Source of the DNA: Bryobacterales bacterium
GTDB lineage: Bacteria; Acidobacteriota; Terriglobia; Bryobacterales; Bryobacteraceae
Assembly: GCA_016716385.1 (NCBI GenBank)
Contig: JADJWL010000025.1
Location: 1-64,000, forward strand
Length of the DNA stretch: 64,000 nt
Direction of reading: 5' to 3'
The notes below the pieces were generated by a model. It was not told the origin of the DNA. It saw only the letters and a list, made by a program, of their open reading frames with translations, and did not search any database. A program made the translations under genes and the position numbers. Shown piece after piece: positions 38,819 through 53,203 of this stretch. Position 1 is the first letter of the stretch, and each line of letters begins with the position of its first letter.

Positions 38819-39031
38819 CTACAGCGACTGGTAGCAGGGGCGGGCCGGGTTGCACTCGTACTCATCGACGAGCTTCCCGTCCGGTCCCAGGCAGTTATAC
38901 GTGCGCTGGCACCAGTAGGTGCGTTCGCTCTGCGGCGCGGTGGGGTCCCAATCGGCATCGATGTAGAGACCTTTCCACGCCAGCCTGGTGCAGCGGTCCT
39001 GGCCGACAACGGACAGTGCCGGGCGTTCCAT
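38819..39031 (-). CDS. Small Cys-rich protein downstream of the molybdenum hydroxylase
   Basis: 70 residues, ATG at 39031, 5 bases after the stop of the FAD subunit, with GGAGGG 11 bases upstream. Cysteines fall at 14, 41, 47, 60 and 66, and the sequence is polar with several Tyr and Trp. No signal peptide or membrane segment. I do not recognise it. The tight spacing and the terminator directly after it argue that it is a real last gene of the operon. A role in cofactor insertion or as a small subunit is only a guess. Confidence 0.55.
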   Translation of the reverse strand: MERPALSVVGQDRCTRLAWKGLYIDADWDPTAPQSERTYWCQRTYNCLGPDGKLVDEYECNPARPCYQSL

Positions 39032-39036
39032 GGATC

Positions 39037-40016
39037 CTAGGCCCTCCCGCGGGCGATCTCAGTGAGAGCCCGCTTGACGGCGACACGCGCCAGTTGCACT
39101 TTGTACTTATTCTGGCTGAGCGGCTTGGCGCCCTGAACGGCAGCGTCGGCAGCCTCGGCGATCGTCGAATCGCTGAGCGACTTGCCGGAGAGCGCCTGAC
39201 CCGCAGCAGCCGCAAGCCACGGCGTCGGGGCGACATGCCCGAGCACAACTTTCGCGCTGGCCACCGAGTTCCCCTTCATCTGGAGCGCCACCGAGGCAGT
39301 CGCCAGTGGCCAGTCCAGAGCCTGCTTTTCGCGGACCTCGTAGGTCGCGTTGCGCATGCCGGCCGGGACCAGGATCTCAGTCACGATCTCGTTCGGCAGC
39401 AGAGCGGTTTCGCGCGCGGTATCGGAAGCCGGCGCGACGAAGAACTTGGCCGCCTCGACTTCGCGGGTCCCGCTGGCGGAGGCGAGCTTGATCTTCGCGT
39501 CAAGAGCCACGAGCGCCGGACCGAGGCTGGACGGCGAGACGAAGTATGCGCCGCCTTCGTGTCCGAAGATAGCGTGATACTTGTTCTCCCCGTTCGGCAC
39601 GAGCGGCCGGCCGTTGGCGCCCTTGGCCAGCAATCCATTCCCGCCGCGGTAATACCAACAGCGTGGCCGCTGGCAGAGGTCGCCGCCCACCGTCCCGATG
39701 TTCCGGATCTGCGGGCTGGCCACGCCGCGTGCCGCGGCGGCCAACGACGGAAAGCTCTTGCGGATCTCGGCATTCTCGATCAACTGTTCGAGGGTCGCGC
39801 CGGCGCCGATGCGTAGCGCGCCCCGCGACATCGAGATGCCGCCCAGCTCCTTGATGTTCTTGATGTTGACGAGGCGCTTGGACACGTAGACCTCGTCCTT
39901 CATCAGGCTGAGGATGTCCGTGCCGCCGGCAAGGACGTCAGCGTCTCCCCAGCGGTTGCCGAGCAGCGCGAGCGCGTCCTTCAACGTCGTCGGATTGGCG
40001 TATTCGAAGGCGTGCA

Positions 40017-40017
<1 letters not shown>
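39037..40017 (-). CDS. Molybdenum hydroxylase FAD-binding subunit
   Basis: 326 residues. FAD subunit of a xanthine-dehydrogenase/aldehyde-oxidoreductase complex. It shows AGGTDILSLMKDEV, the IRNIGTVGGDLCQ loop and the C-terminal CO-dehydrogenase-flavoprotein domain (LGHVAPTPW). Homologues such as PaoB carry a [4Fe-4S] cluster on an inserted loop; here the loop after QRPRCWYYRGG keeps Cys only at its start, so the cluster may be absent. Its ATG overlaps the stop of the molybdopterin subunit as TGATG. Confidence 0.9.
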
Positions 40018-42144
<2,127 letters not shown>

Positions 42145-42152
<8 letters not shown>

Positions 42153-42795
42153 TGCGTCCCCTCCTTACATCGCGGGCTGCATCCAGGACGGCTTTGCGCA
42201 CGCCCACGTACGTGCCGCAGCGGCAGAGATTACCACCGAGGCCGGCTTCCACGTCCGCTTCGCTACGAGGGTTCGGATTGCGGTCGAGGTACGCCTTGGC
42301 CGCCATGACGAAGCCCGGCGTGCAGTAGCCGCATTGCTGCGCATCGTGTTCGACGAATGCGCTGGTCACCGGGTGCGGCTTGTCCGGCGTGCCGATGCCT
42401 TCGATCGTCTGGATCTGGCGGCCCTGCATATCGATCGCCAGGACCGAACAGGCGTAGACGGCGCGGCCGTCGACAATCACGGTGCAGGCGCCGCAGGTGC
42501 CGCGATCGCACACGCGCTTGGCGCCGGTGAGATCGAGCGAGTCGCGCAGAGCATCCAGAAGCGTAACGCGCGGCTCTAGCGTAACGTTATGGGTCTTGCC
42601 GTTAATGCGTAGCGAGAACGGCACGGCGCCGGGGCCGGAGACCGCTCCGCCTGCCGACTGGGGGGCTGCTTCAGCCGTTCCGGTCAGGGCTCCGCCAAGG
42701 GCTCCGGTCCCAAGACCCACGCCCTGAATGAACCCGCGCCGCGATACGGCTGGCTTGGTTTTCTTTGGCACTTCAGGTTCTTTTCGAGAACTCAC
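42145..42795 (-). CDS. Molybdenum hydroxylase [2Fe-2S] subunit with Tat signal
   Basis: 216 residues from a GTG at 42795, preferred because GGAAGG sits 6 bases upstream; a GTG at 42813 is possible. A Tat signal (SRRGFIQGVGLGTGALGG) precedes a plant-type ferredoxin domain (CDRGTCGACTVIV with C at CSVLA) and a second two-iron domain (CGYCTPG, LCRCGTY). The Tat tag implies folding and cofactor loading before export of the whole complex, as in the periplasmic aldehyde oxidoreductase PaoABC. Confidence 0.9.
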
Positions 42796-42940
42796 CAGAC
42801 ACCTTCCTTCCACACGTGGTGAAGACGTGGAGCGAACAGGGTAATGTTACTCAGAATTCCCCCCAACTATATCACAGGGTCCTGACGGCGGAAAGGCGCA
42901 CGCCGGCAGTTCGCTGGCTACGCCAGACGGCACCAGGAAC

Positions 42941-42946
42941 TATACT
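42941..42946 (+). promoter_or_regulatory. -10-like TATACT before the lipoprotein gene
   Basis: TATACT ends 6 nt before the ATG at 42953. It would start the lipoprotein-ATPase transcript with almost no leader. Confidence 0.4.
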
Positions 42947-42952
42947 TGGCCC

Positions 42953-43381
42953 ATGCACCTCTGGCTCGTTTGCCTGCTTCTTCTCACCGGGTGCGCCCGG
43001 CCGGCCCCGGATCAGACGGAACTCGAGCGCCGGTTCGAGGAACTCCTATCGGGCGCGACGCTCGAAGGGCGCTTTTCGGTCGATGGCCGCGAAGAACTGA
43101 GCCGCGATACCTACGCGATCTCCAAAGTCTCAAAGGTCAGCGGCGACACGTGGCTGTTCCAGGCCCGCGTGCAGTACGGATCGCACGACGTCACCGTGCC
43201 CATCCCGCTCACGGTGAAGTGGGCCGGCGACACCCCGATGATTACCCTGACCGATCTGGCGATACCCGGCCTTGGAACCTACACGGCCCGGGTCCTGTTC
43301 CACGGCAACCGCTACGCCGGAACATGGAGCGGGAAGACGGCCGGCGGCGAGATGTTTGGTAAGATCGTCAGGTCGCGCTAA
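42953..43381 (+). CDS. Lipoprotein of unknown function
   Basis: 142 residues with a short lipoprotein signal: MHLWLVCLLLLTGC, a good LTGC lipobox, so it is likely membrane-anchored through C14. The mature part has LEGRFSVDGREELSRDTYAI, WLFQARVQYGSHDVTVPIPL and ITLTDLAIPGLGTYTARVLF, a beta-rich fold. No known family. It ends 9 bases before the first Get3/ArsA-like ATPase and is probably co-transcribed with it. Confidence 0.75.
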   Translation: MHLWLVCLLLLTGCARPAPDQTELERRFEELLSGATLEGRFSVDGREELSRDTYAISKVSKVSGDTWLFQARVQYGSHDVTVPIPLTVKWAGDTPMITLTDLAIPGLGTYTARVLFHGNRYAGTWSGKTAGGEMFGKIVRSR

Positions 43382-43390
43382 CCGCTGGCC

Positions 43391-44299
43391 ATGGCCCAAC
43401 AATCGAAAATCGCCATTTTCTGCGGGAAGGGCGGCGTCGGCAAGACCACTCTGAGTCTCGCCATGGGGCTGCGGCATGCGGCAGCCGGGCGAAAGGTCGT
43501 GGTTGTCAGCTCCCACCCCCTGCCGGAACTGGCTCTTTCGGTGTCGCTCGACGGCTTGGGTGCGCGCTCGCCGGAAGCCGTCCAAAACCTGTTTGTCGTC
43601 CATATCGATGCGCGGGAGCTGCTGGCCGAAGTCGTCCAGAACAACTTCCCCGTCGAGTGGATGGTGAAGGCGGTGCTGAACAGCAGCATCTACCGCAACC
43701 TGATCGAAGTGGCGCCGGGATTGAAGGAGTTCTATTTTCTGGCCCGTCTGCAGGCGCTGGCCGAACGCCAGGACCATGGCGAAGCCGATTTCGAGTACCT
43801 GTTTTGGGATGCGCCCGCCACCGGCCATTTCCTGAGCACGCTCGACTCGGCACGCAATTTCGAGACCTTCCTCACGGGCCCTCTGGCCGCCGCCGGCGCC
43901 GAACTGACGCGGTTTCTCTCCCATGCGTCGGGCATCGCGCTGCTGCCCACTCTGACCCTGGAGGAGATGGCGATGGAAGAGACGGTCGAGATGTGCCACA
44001 AGTTGGCCGCGCGGCACGGGATGACGGCCAGGGCGGCGATCGCCAACCTCGTCTCACCCCTGGCTACCGCCGGCGACGCCGGAGTCGAGGCCGTACGCGC
44101 CGCTCTGGCGGAACGTGGGGACGATCCGGTGCTGTCGTTCGCGTTCCGCCGCGGGCTGCTCGAACGCGGCCGGCGTGAACTGCTGGCGCAGACCCTCGGC
44201 GCGCCGGTCGTAGCCGTCGAGCGCGTGCGGCACGCAACTGACGACGTGGACCTGTTGTTTCAGATCGCCGGGGCTCTGGAGTCGCTCCCCGCGCTATGA
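43391..44299 (+). CDS. Get3/ArsA-like ATPase, first of a tandem pair
   Basis: 302 residues. P-loop ATPase of the deviant Walker-A class (MinD/ArsA/Get3). It keeps the signature lysine K13 and the P-loop lysine K18 in CGKGGVGKTT, and switch II D140-APATGH. The switch I Asp of the usual STDPA motif is replaced: the segment reads VVSSHPLPE with H42. This suggests it cannot hydrolyse ATP alone. Its stop overlaps the start of the second ATPase (ATGA). Pairs of this kind occur in actinobacteria and deltaproteobacteria, with roles in envelope or membrane-protein handling suggested but not settled. Confidence 0.85.
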   Translation: MAQQSKIAIFCGKGGVGKTTLSLAMGLRHAAAGRKVVVVSSHPLPELALSVSLDGLGARSPEAVQNLFVVHIDARELLAEVVQNNFPVEWMVKAVLNSSIYRNLIEVAPGLKEFYFLARLQALAERQDHGEADFEYLFWDAPATGHFLSTLDSARNFETFLTGPLAAAGAELTRFLSHASGIALLPTLTLEEMAMEETVEMCHKLAARHGMTARAAIANLVSPLATAGDAGVEAVRAALAERGDDPVLSFAFRRGLLERGRRELLAQTLGAPVVAVERVRHATDDVDLLFQIAGALESLPAL

Positions 44300-45327
44300 A
44301 GATTCTGGTGTATCTGGGGACCGGCGGCGTCGGAAAGACGTCCGTGGCGGCGGCCACCGCTCTGGCGATGGCGCGGGCCGGGGAGCGGACGCTCGTCCTC
44401 ACAATCGACCCCGCTCTGCGGCTGCGGTCCGCGCTGCGCCTGCAGGAAGGGCTGCTCGAACAGCAGGTCCCTCTCGATCCTCCCGCGTCCGGCGAACTCT
44501 GGGCGGCGCTGCTCGATGTCCGCGCCACTCTGGACGATGCCGTCCGCATGTACGCCAAGGCTGGCATGGTCGACCGCATCCTCAACCACCCGATCTATGC
44601 CACCATCGCCGACTCGCTCGTCGGAATGCAGGAACTCATGGCGGTCGAGCGCATCGACCAGTTGGCTAAGCGGGGATTCGATTCGCTTGTCATCGATACG
44701 GCGCCATCCCGCCATGCTCTTGAGTTTCTCGACAAACCGATGTACTTCTCCGAACTCGTCGGCTCGAACTGGGTGAAGCTGGTGGGGCGCACGTACAAGT
44801 GGATGGCGACCTCGCCCATGGCCTCGCTCAGCGAGAAGGTGCTCGACGTCTACGCCAGAGTCGAGGCGATCCTCGGGACGGACCTCGTGCGCCAGGTGCT
44901 CGACTTCTATTCGATCTTCGTCTCGATCGCCGAAGGCTACGCGGAGCGGGCGGTCAAGACCGTGGCCCTGCTGAAGGACCCGGCCATCACGGAGTTCCGC
45001 ATCGTCACCACGCCACGGAAAGCCATGCGCGATACACGCTTCTTCCTGGACGCACTGGAAAGCCGGCAGTTCCGCACGGGTGGGGTGTTCGTCAACCGGA
45101 CCTGGGAACTGGACGGCGCGGCCGCGGGCGAAGGACTCGTGGGGAGTTTGGCCGAATGGTACGCGGCGGTCCGCCAGTCCCACGCGGCGGAGTTGGACAG
45201 CCTCAGGGGCGAGTTCGACGCCCGTGTCCCGTTCATCGCCACGCTGCCGGAACTGGACTCCGACGTCGACGGGTTACCCGCCCTCGAGCGGATCGGCGCC
45301 TGGGTCGCGGCCCGGGCCGTTACTTGA
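44296..45327 (+). CDS. Get3/ArsA-like ATPase, second of a tandem pair
   Basis: 343 residues. It keeps the P-loop lysine K14, the switch I TIDPA motif (D38) and switch II D134-TAPSRHAL. The signature lysine position in the deviant Walker A (G-K-G-G-V-G-K-T) is Thr9 here (LGTGGVGKTS). The defect is the mirror image of the first ATPase, so the two probably form an obligate heterodimer with one complete composite site. It lacks the zinc-binding CXXC of eukaryotic Get3. A convergent gene overlaps its last 8 bases. Confidence 0.85.
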   Translation: MKILVYLGTGGVGKTSVAAATALAMARAGERTLVLTIDPALRLRSALRLQEGLLEQQVPLDPPASGELWAALLDVRATLDDAVRMYAKAGMVDRILNHPIYATIADSLVGMQELMAVERIDQLAKRGFDSLVIDTAPSRHALEFLDKPMYFSELVGSNWVKLVGRTYKWMATSPMASLSEKVLDVYARVEAILGTDLVRQVLDFYSIFVSIAEGYAERAVKTVALLKDPAITEFRIVTTPRKAMRDTRFFLDALESRQFRTGGVFVNRTWELDGAAAGEGLVGSLAEWYAAVRQSHAAELDSLRGEFDARVPFIATLPELDSDVDGLPALERIGAWVAARAVT

Positions 45328-45967
45328 ACCGGACCGAAAGCTGCTGTTTACCTTTCTTGTAGAGCAGCTCCAGTTGCTTCACCTTTTGCTTCGGTTCCAT
45401 GGTGAAGAACAGGTAGCCCGTCACAGGCTCGTCTGTCTCGCCTTCCGGCAGCATCAGCTTCGCCAGGTGCGCTTCCAGCGGGTTTTCTTTTCCCTTATCG
45501 TCGGAACTGGCCGCGACCTCGTTCGTCACGGATGACCCCGTATTCCCGAACCCGCCCGCGGGCGCGCCCATGCCGCCCATCGGACCGCCCATGCCGCCCC
45601 AGACAGGCCCTCGCTCTTCGGCGGCAACGCCGCCGCCGCCGTACCTCTGGCTGACCACCAGGACCGAACCCCCGGCGATCTGGCTGGCGGAAAACGGGGT
45701 GGAGCGCTCGCCGTCCCGGTCCGTCCGCAGGATAAAGTCATCCCACCGGATGTGTTTTTCTTCCTTCGGCGTGAAGGTCACCTGGACTGCGACGTAGAAG
45801 CCGCCAAGGTCATCTCCCGCCACCTGTTTGACCCCGTCCTTGCCGGGGAAGATTGTGGCTTCAATGCGCGCCAGGGTGTTTTCGGCCGAACCGGAAGGAG
45901 GTGGTTTCGGGGCTGCCCAGGCAGCGCCCGCGATCAGCAAAGCACACAACACGGCTGAAACGCGCAT
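45320..45967 (-). CDS. Secreted protein with a Gly-rich centre, unknown function
   Basis: 215 residues with a signal peptide (MRVSAVLCALLIAGAAWA). A beta-rich N-terminal part (GGFYVAVQVTFTPKEEKHIRWDDFIL) leads to a low-complexity stretch of Gly, Met and Pro (about 120-145) and a helical lysine-rich C-terminus. Not a family I know. A consensus TATAAT (45985-45990) and a GGAGGAG site precede the ATG. It converges on the ATPase pair, overlapping by 8 bases. Confidence 0.7.
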   Translation of the reverse strand: MRVSAVLCALLIAGAAWAAPKPPPSGSAENTLARIEATIFPGKDGVKQVAGDDLGGFYVAVQVTFTPKEEKHIRWDDFILRTDRDGERSTPFSASQIAGGSVLVVSQRYGGGGVAAEERGPVWGGMGGPMGGMGAPAGGFGNTGSSVTNEVAASSDDKGKENPLEAHLAKLMLPEGETDEPVTGYLFFTMEPKQKVKQLELLYKKGKQQLSVRFK

Positions 45968-45984
45968 TGGCAGACTCCTCCTGC

Positions 45985-45990
45985 ATTATA
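45985..45990 (-). promoter_or_regulatory. Consensus -10 (TATAAT) for the gene at 45967
   Basis: The minus strand has TATAAT 17 bases before the ATG, with GGAGGAG between. Confidence 0.5.
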
Positions 45991-46019
45991 GGTGCTGCCC
46001 GCCCCTGGCGTCGAGCCAG

Positions 46020-46185
46020 TAGGACTCTAATGCCGCAAGTCCTATATGCCGATAGAAGGGGCGTGACGGCGTGCACCGGCAGGTCGTAAGCCTCGCCCTT
46101 AGGTGTTCTAAAGCGTTTCCTTAGGGGGAAGGGTGAATTGCCTGGGCACTCCGGAGCGGCGAAGCTGCCAAGAGGGGATCGATTC
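46020..46185 (+). other. Structured leader of the repeat-rich secreted gene
   Basis: Contains a 7-bp hairpin (TAGGACT 46020-46026 with AGTCCTA 46038-46044), two copies of CCTTAGG about 20 bases apart (near 46099 and 46120), and a GAGGGGA site before the ATG. I could not match it to a known riboswitch. Confidence 0.3.
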
Positions 46186-48504
46186 ATGCGCGGATGGACA
46201 AAGAGTGGTTTGGGCGCCCTGATTCTGGCGGGGCTTTGGGCGTCGAGTGCGCCTGCGCAGCAGCCTACCCTGACGACCGTCCGCATCTCCTCGGTCCCGC
46301 CGGGCCGCGAAGTGTACGTCGACAACCAGATTTATGTGGCACCGGTCACATTCGTCTGGCCCACAGGAAGCAAGCACGTCCTGCGGGGCGAGGATCAGGT
46401 GGATGTCGTCAGTGGCACGCGTTATGGCTTCGGCGGATTTTTCTCCGATGCCGGTCCGCTGACTCCCGGACCCGACGGATCGATCGTCGTCACGGCGGAT
46501 CCCCGGATCACGGAGTTTGTCGCCAACTTCGCCGTCACGTACCGGCTCCGGGTCGCCTACTTCGACTGCGGCCCAGGCTTCCGCGATCCGGACAATCCCT
46601 GTCCGTCGCCCCCTTCGCCTGGCAGGGTTATCGTGGGAGGCTCTCTGTTCACGATGTCCGGGGAGACGTTTGTCCCGGCCGGAGTAGTGACATTGCAAGC
46701 GATTCCCGCCGCCGGCTGGGTCTTCGCGGGGTGGTACTCGACCCCGACGTTCCAGGGCACGGCCTATCTGAATTCCATGCCTGTGACGGGGCAGTCGGCC
46801 GTCTACCCGCGCTTTATCCCGGCACGAACGATCCATATCGAATCGAAGCCTTCCGGTCTCCAGGTGTTCCTGGACCGGCAGGGGGCCTTCACGCCGCACC
46901 GTATCGAGTGGGGCCGTGGCACCGTCCATAATCTGGGCGGTCCGCACGATCAACTCGACCGCTTCGGCAAGCTTTGGATCTTCGATGGCTGGGAGCATGG
47001 CGGAGATCCTTTCCAGGACTACCTCGTGCCGGACGGCGAGGCGCCGCTGACCTTGACCGCCCGTTTTGTGCCTGGCGAACGGGTGAGCTTCCTGACCGAT
47101 CCTCCGGGCCTGCGCCTCGAAGTGGATGGCCATTCCAACCATCCCGGCTACAACTTCAACTGGGCGGTCAACGCGACCCACACAGTCAGCGCGCCCGCCG
47201 AACAGGTGGATGAGCTTGGCCAGACGTGGGTGTTTCGCGCCTGGTCGAACGGCGGTCCGGCGACCCAGACCATCACGGTGCCGGACAACCTCGAAGGCAG
47301 GGGGTTGCGGCTGACGGCGCAGTTTGAACCGCGCGCCTCGCTGCGGCTGACCAGCGCCCGGCCGGTGACGTTTGTCGTGGACGGGGAGTCCTGCGCGGCG
47401 CCATGCACGATTTCCCGCGATGTCGGCGCGTCGGTGACGGTCGCGGCTCCCGCCGACCTGCCCGCCGCCGACGGATCCCGGATTCGCTTCGTGAACTGGA
47501 GTGACGGAGGGCCGGCGGAGCGCACCCTGACGTTGACCGCCGAACCCGTTACGTTGAATGCCAGCTACCAGTTGCAGCACCTGCTGGTGGGCACGGTCGA
47601 ACCTGCCGGCGGTGCGGTCCTGCGGTACACGCCGGCTTCGCCCGACGGCTATTTCCGCGATGGCGCTGAAGTGCTGGTGCGCCTGGAATTGCGCCCCGGC
47701 TTCGAGTTCCTCGGCTGGGACGGCGCCGCCAGCGGACTGCTCCGCGAGATCACGCTGCGGATGACCGGCCCCCTGGCCATCCACGCGAAACTGGAACCGG
47801 TGCCCGCCCTGGTGCCGGAGAGCGTGCAGTCTTCCGCGGGACCGATCCCGGCCGATGCCGTGGCGCCCGGGTCAATTGTGTCGATCTACGGGGTAAGTCT
47901 CGCGGGGGATTTGGCGGTTGGCCCGGCAAACCCGCTCGCCCAGACCCTCGGGGACGTCACGGTGCGTCTCGGCAGCCGCGTTCTGCCGCTACTCTTCGTC
48001 TCCCCGGGCCAGATCAACGCCCAGATGCCGGCGGACCTGCCCGACGGCGAGCACAGGCTTCTGGTGCGCTGGGAAGGTAAGCCGGAGGCGTCGACTTCCG
48101 CCCGCGTGAAGCGGAACGCGCCGGGCATCTTCTACGAGACGGTGGGCGACCGGAAGATCGGCCTGTTCCAGCGGCCGGACGGCTCTCACGTGACGCTGGA
48201 CGCACCCGCCAAGGCGGATGAAGTGATCACGGTCCTGACGACCGGCCTAGGGCCGTACCGTGCAACGCCGCCTGACGGCTTCGTCGTGCCTTTGAGCGCG
48301 AACTTCACGCTGGTCGACCCGGTAGAGATCCACATTGGCGATGCCGCCATCCTGCCCGAATACGCCGGTGTCGCCGCGGGGCGCGTGGGCATCAATGCGG
48401 TCCGGTTCCGGGTCCCCGCCGGACTCGGCGCCGCCACCACCGTGCCGTTCCGGCTGATCGTCAACGGCCAGGAGAGCAACACCGTCCTTCTGCCGCTCGA
48501 ATAA
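46186..48504 (+). CDS. Secreted protein with InlB-B-like repeats and Solibacter-type C-terminal domain
   Basis: 772 residues from the ATG at 46186, preceded by GAGGGGA and opening a signal peptide that ends near APAQQ. At least four divergent InlB-B-type repeats carry an aromatic-Gly core: FDGWEHGGDP, FRAWSNGGPA, FVNWSDGGPA and FLGWDGAASG. A PEGA-like element (SVPPGREVYVDNQIY) is near the N-terminus. The C-terminal 240 residues are the TIGR03437-type domain (APGSIVSIYGVSLAG, LLFVSPGQINAQMP, VITVLTTGLGPY). It is likely a surface protein. The longer frame starting at 46138 lacks a ribosome-binding site. Confidence 0.82.
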   Translation: MRGWTKSGLGALILAGLWASSAPAQQPTLTTVRISSVPPGREVYVDNQIYVAPVTFVWPTGSKHVLRGEDQVDVVSGTRYGFGGFFSDAGPLTPGPDGSIVVTADPRITEFVANFAVTYRLRVAYFDCGPGFRDPDNPCPSPPSPGRVIVGGSLFTMSGETFVPAGVVTLQAIPAAGWVFAGWYSTPTFQGTAYLNSMPVTGQSAVYPRFIPARTIHIESKPSGLQVFLDRQGAFTPHRIEWGRGTVHNLGGPHDQLDRFGKLWIFDGWEHGGDPFQDYLVPDGEAPLTLTARFVPGERVSFLTDPPGLRLEVDGHSNHPGYNFNWAVNATHTVSAPAEQVDELGQTWVFRAWSNGGPATQTITVPDNLEGRGLRLTAQFEPRASLRLTSARPVTFVVDGESCAAPCTISRDVGASVTVAAPADLPAADGSRIRFVNWSDGGPAERTLTLTAEPVTLNASYQLQHLLVGTVEPAGGAVLRYTPASPDGYFRDGAEVLVRLELRPGFEFLGWDGAASGLLREITLRMTGPLAIHAKLEPVPALVPESVQSSAGPIPADAVAPGSIVSIYGVSLAGDLAVGPANPLAQTLGDVTVRLGSRVLPLLFVSPGQINAQMPADLPDGEHRLLVRWEGKPEASTSARVKRNAPGIFYETVGDRKIGLFQRPDGSHVTLDAPAKADEVITVLTTGLGPYRATPPDGFVVPLSANFTLVDPVEIHIGDAAILPEYAGVAAGRVGINAVRFRVPAGLGAATTVPFRLIVNGQESNTVLLPLE

Positions 48505-48516
48505 ACGCGCTTCCCC

Positions 48517-48522
48517 TATAAT
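48517..48522 (+). promoter_or_regulatory. Consensus -10 (TATAAT) upstream of dnaE
   Basis: TATAAT followed by GAGGGC, 50 bases before the preferred dnaE ATG. No clear -35. Confidence 0.45.
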
Positions 48523-48572
48523 GAGGGCATCCGGACCGCTGTCCCCCGCCGCGCCGGATGCCCGGGAAGCTC

Positions 48573-52035
<3,463 letters not shown>

Positions 52036-52038
52036 CGC

Positions 52039-52874
52039 ATGGACGCCCCTGAACCGACCACCCCCGAGACCGTCGCCACCAGCGAAGCCTACCAGCGCGT
52101 GCAACTGGCGCGCCACGCCAAGCGCCCCCACGCCCTCGATTACATCGAGCGGCTGATGCCGGGGTTCGATGAGATCCACGGCGACCGGCTGTTCGGCGAC
52201 GACGCGGCCATCGTCTGCGGCATGGGCTTCTTCGAGGAGCGCCCCGTGATGGTCGTGGCGGAACAGAAAGGCCGCGACACCAAGCAGAAGCTGGTCCGCA
52301 ACTTCGGCATGCCGAAGCCCGAGGGCTACCGGAAGGCGCTGCGGGCGATGCAGCTTGCGGGCAAGTTCGGCCGTCCCGTGGTGACGCTGCTCGACACCCC
52401 GGGCGCCTACCCGGGATCGACGCCGAGGAGCGCGGCCAGGCCGAGGCGATCGCCCGCAATCTGCGCGAGATGGCTCGGCTGCCTGTCCCTGTCATCTGTG
52501 TCTGCATCGGAGAAGGAGGCAGCGGCGGGGCACTCGCGTTGGGTGTCGGCAATCGCGTGTTCATGTTGGCGAACGCCGTGTACAGCGTGATCTCGCCCGA
52601 GAGTTGCGCCGCGATCATCTATCGCGACGCCAAGCGCGCTCCCGAAGCAGCAACCGCCCTCAAGCTGACCGCCCCGGACATGCAACATCTCGGACTGATC
52701 GATGGCATTGTCCAGGAACCGGGCGAGGGCGCGCACACGGACCACGACGCCGCGGCCAGGCTGCTCGCGGATACCCTGCGCGGCGCCCTGGAAGAGCTGG
52801 CGCCCGTCGCCCCGGCGGACCTGGTCGCGGAGCGTTACGAAAAGTTCCGGCGAATGGGGAATTTCTTCGAGTGA
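52039..52874 (+). CDS. accA: Acetyl-CoA carboxylase carboxyltransferase alpha subunit, one frameshift
   Basis: About 278 residues once repaired. Transfers the carboxyl group from biotin to acetyl-CoA in the first step of fatty-acid synthesis, with AccD, which is not in the window. Conserved blocks are RPHALDYIE, DDAAIVCGMGF, QKGRDTKQKLVRNFGMP, LLDTPGAYPG, then in the next frame AEERGQAEAIARNLREM, GEGGSGGALALGVG and VISPESCAAI. One base is missing near 52413-52416, in a G run. It is shorter at the N-terminus than the E. coli protein. It starts 3 bases after dnaE. Confidence 0.92.
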
Positions 52875-53152
52875 AGCGCAAGACGCTGCTGGTCAGCCTG
52901 GGATTCCTGGCGCTGGTGATCGGCGCCATCGTTTTTACGACGCTGGCCGAGGGCGGCTATCGCGTCGAGGTGTGCATGGAGTTCCAGGGCCGCGGCACCT
53001 GCCGTACGGCATCGGCTTCCACCGAGGAGCAGGCTCTCCGCGCCGCGACCGAGAATGCCTGCGCGCTCATCGCCAGCGGCGTCACCGAATCCATCCAGTG
53101 CACCTCGCATACCCCTCCGGCCAGCGTGAAGTGGCTGCAGCGCGGCAAGTGA
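52871..53152 (+). CDS. Small membrane-anchored protein of unknown function
   Basis: 93 residues from a GTG overlapping the accA stop (GTGA). An N-terminal membrane segment (LLVSLGFLALVIGAIVFTT) is followed by a periplasmic-side domain with VEVCMEFQGRGTCRTASA and later Cys at ENACAL and IQCTSH, four cysteines that could pair. No family recognised. Translation is probably coupled to accA. Confidence 0.65.
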   Translation: MKRKTLLVSLGFLALVIGAIVFTTLAEGGYRVEVCMEFQGRGTCRTASASTEEQALRAATENACALIASGVTESIQCTSHTPPASVKWLQRGK

Positions 53153-53203
53153 GCCGCTGATCGGTGAGACCGCCGGTTTCCGCATGCTTCCCTGAGAGGG
53201 AAC

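Noticed and set aside
46108..47784. 558-codon frame antisense to the repeat-rich secreted gene
   Set aside because: No ribosome-binding site or family; it is explained by the coding strand.
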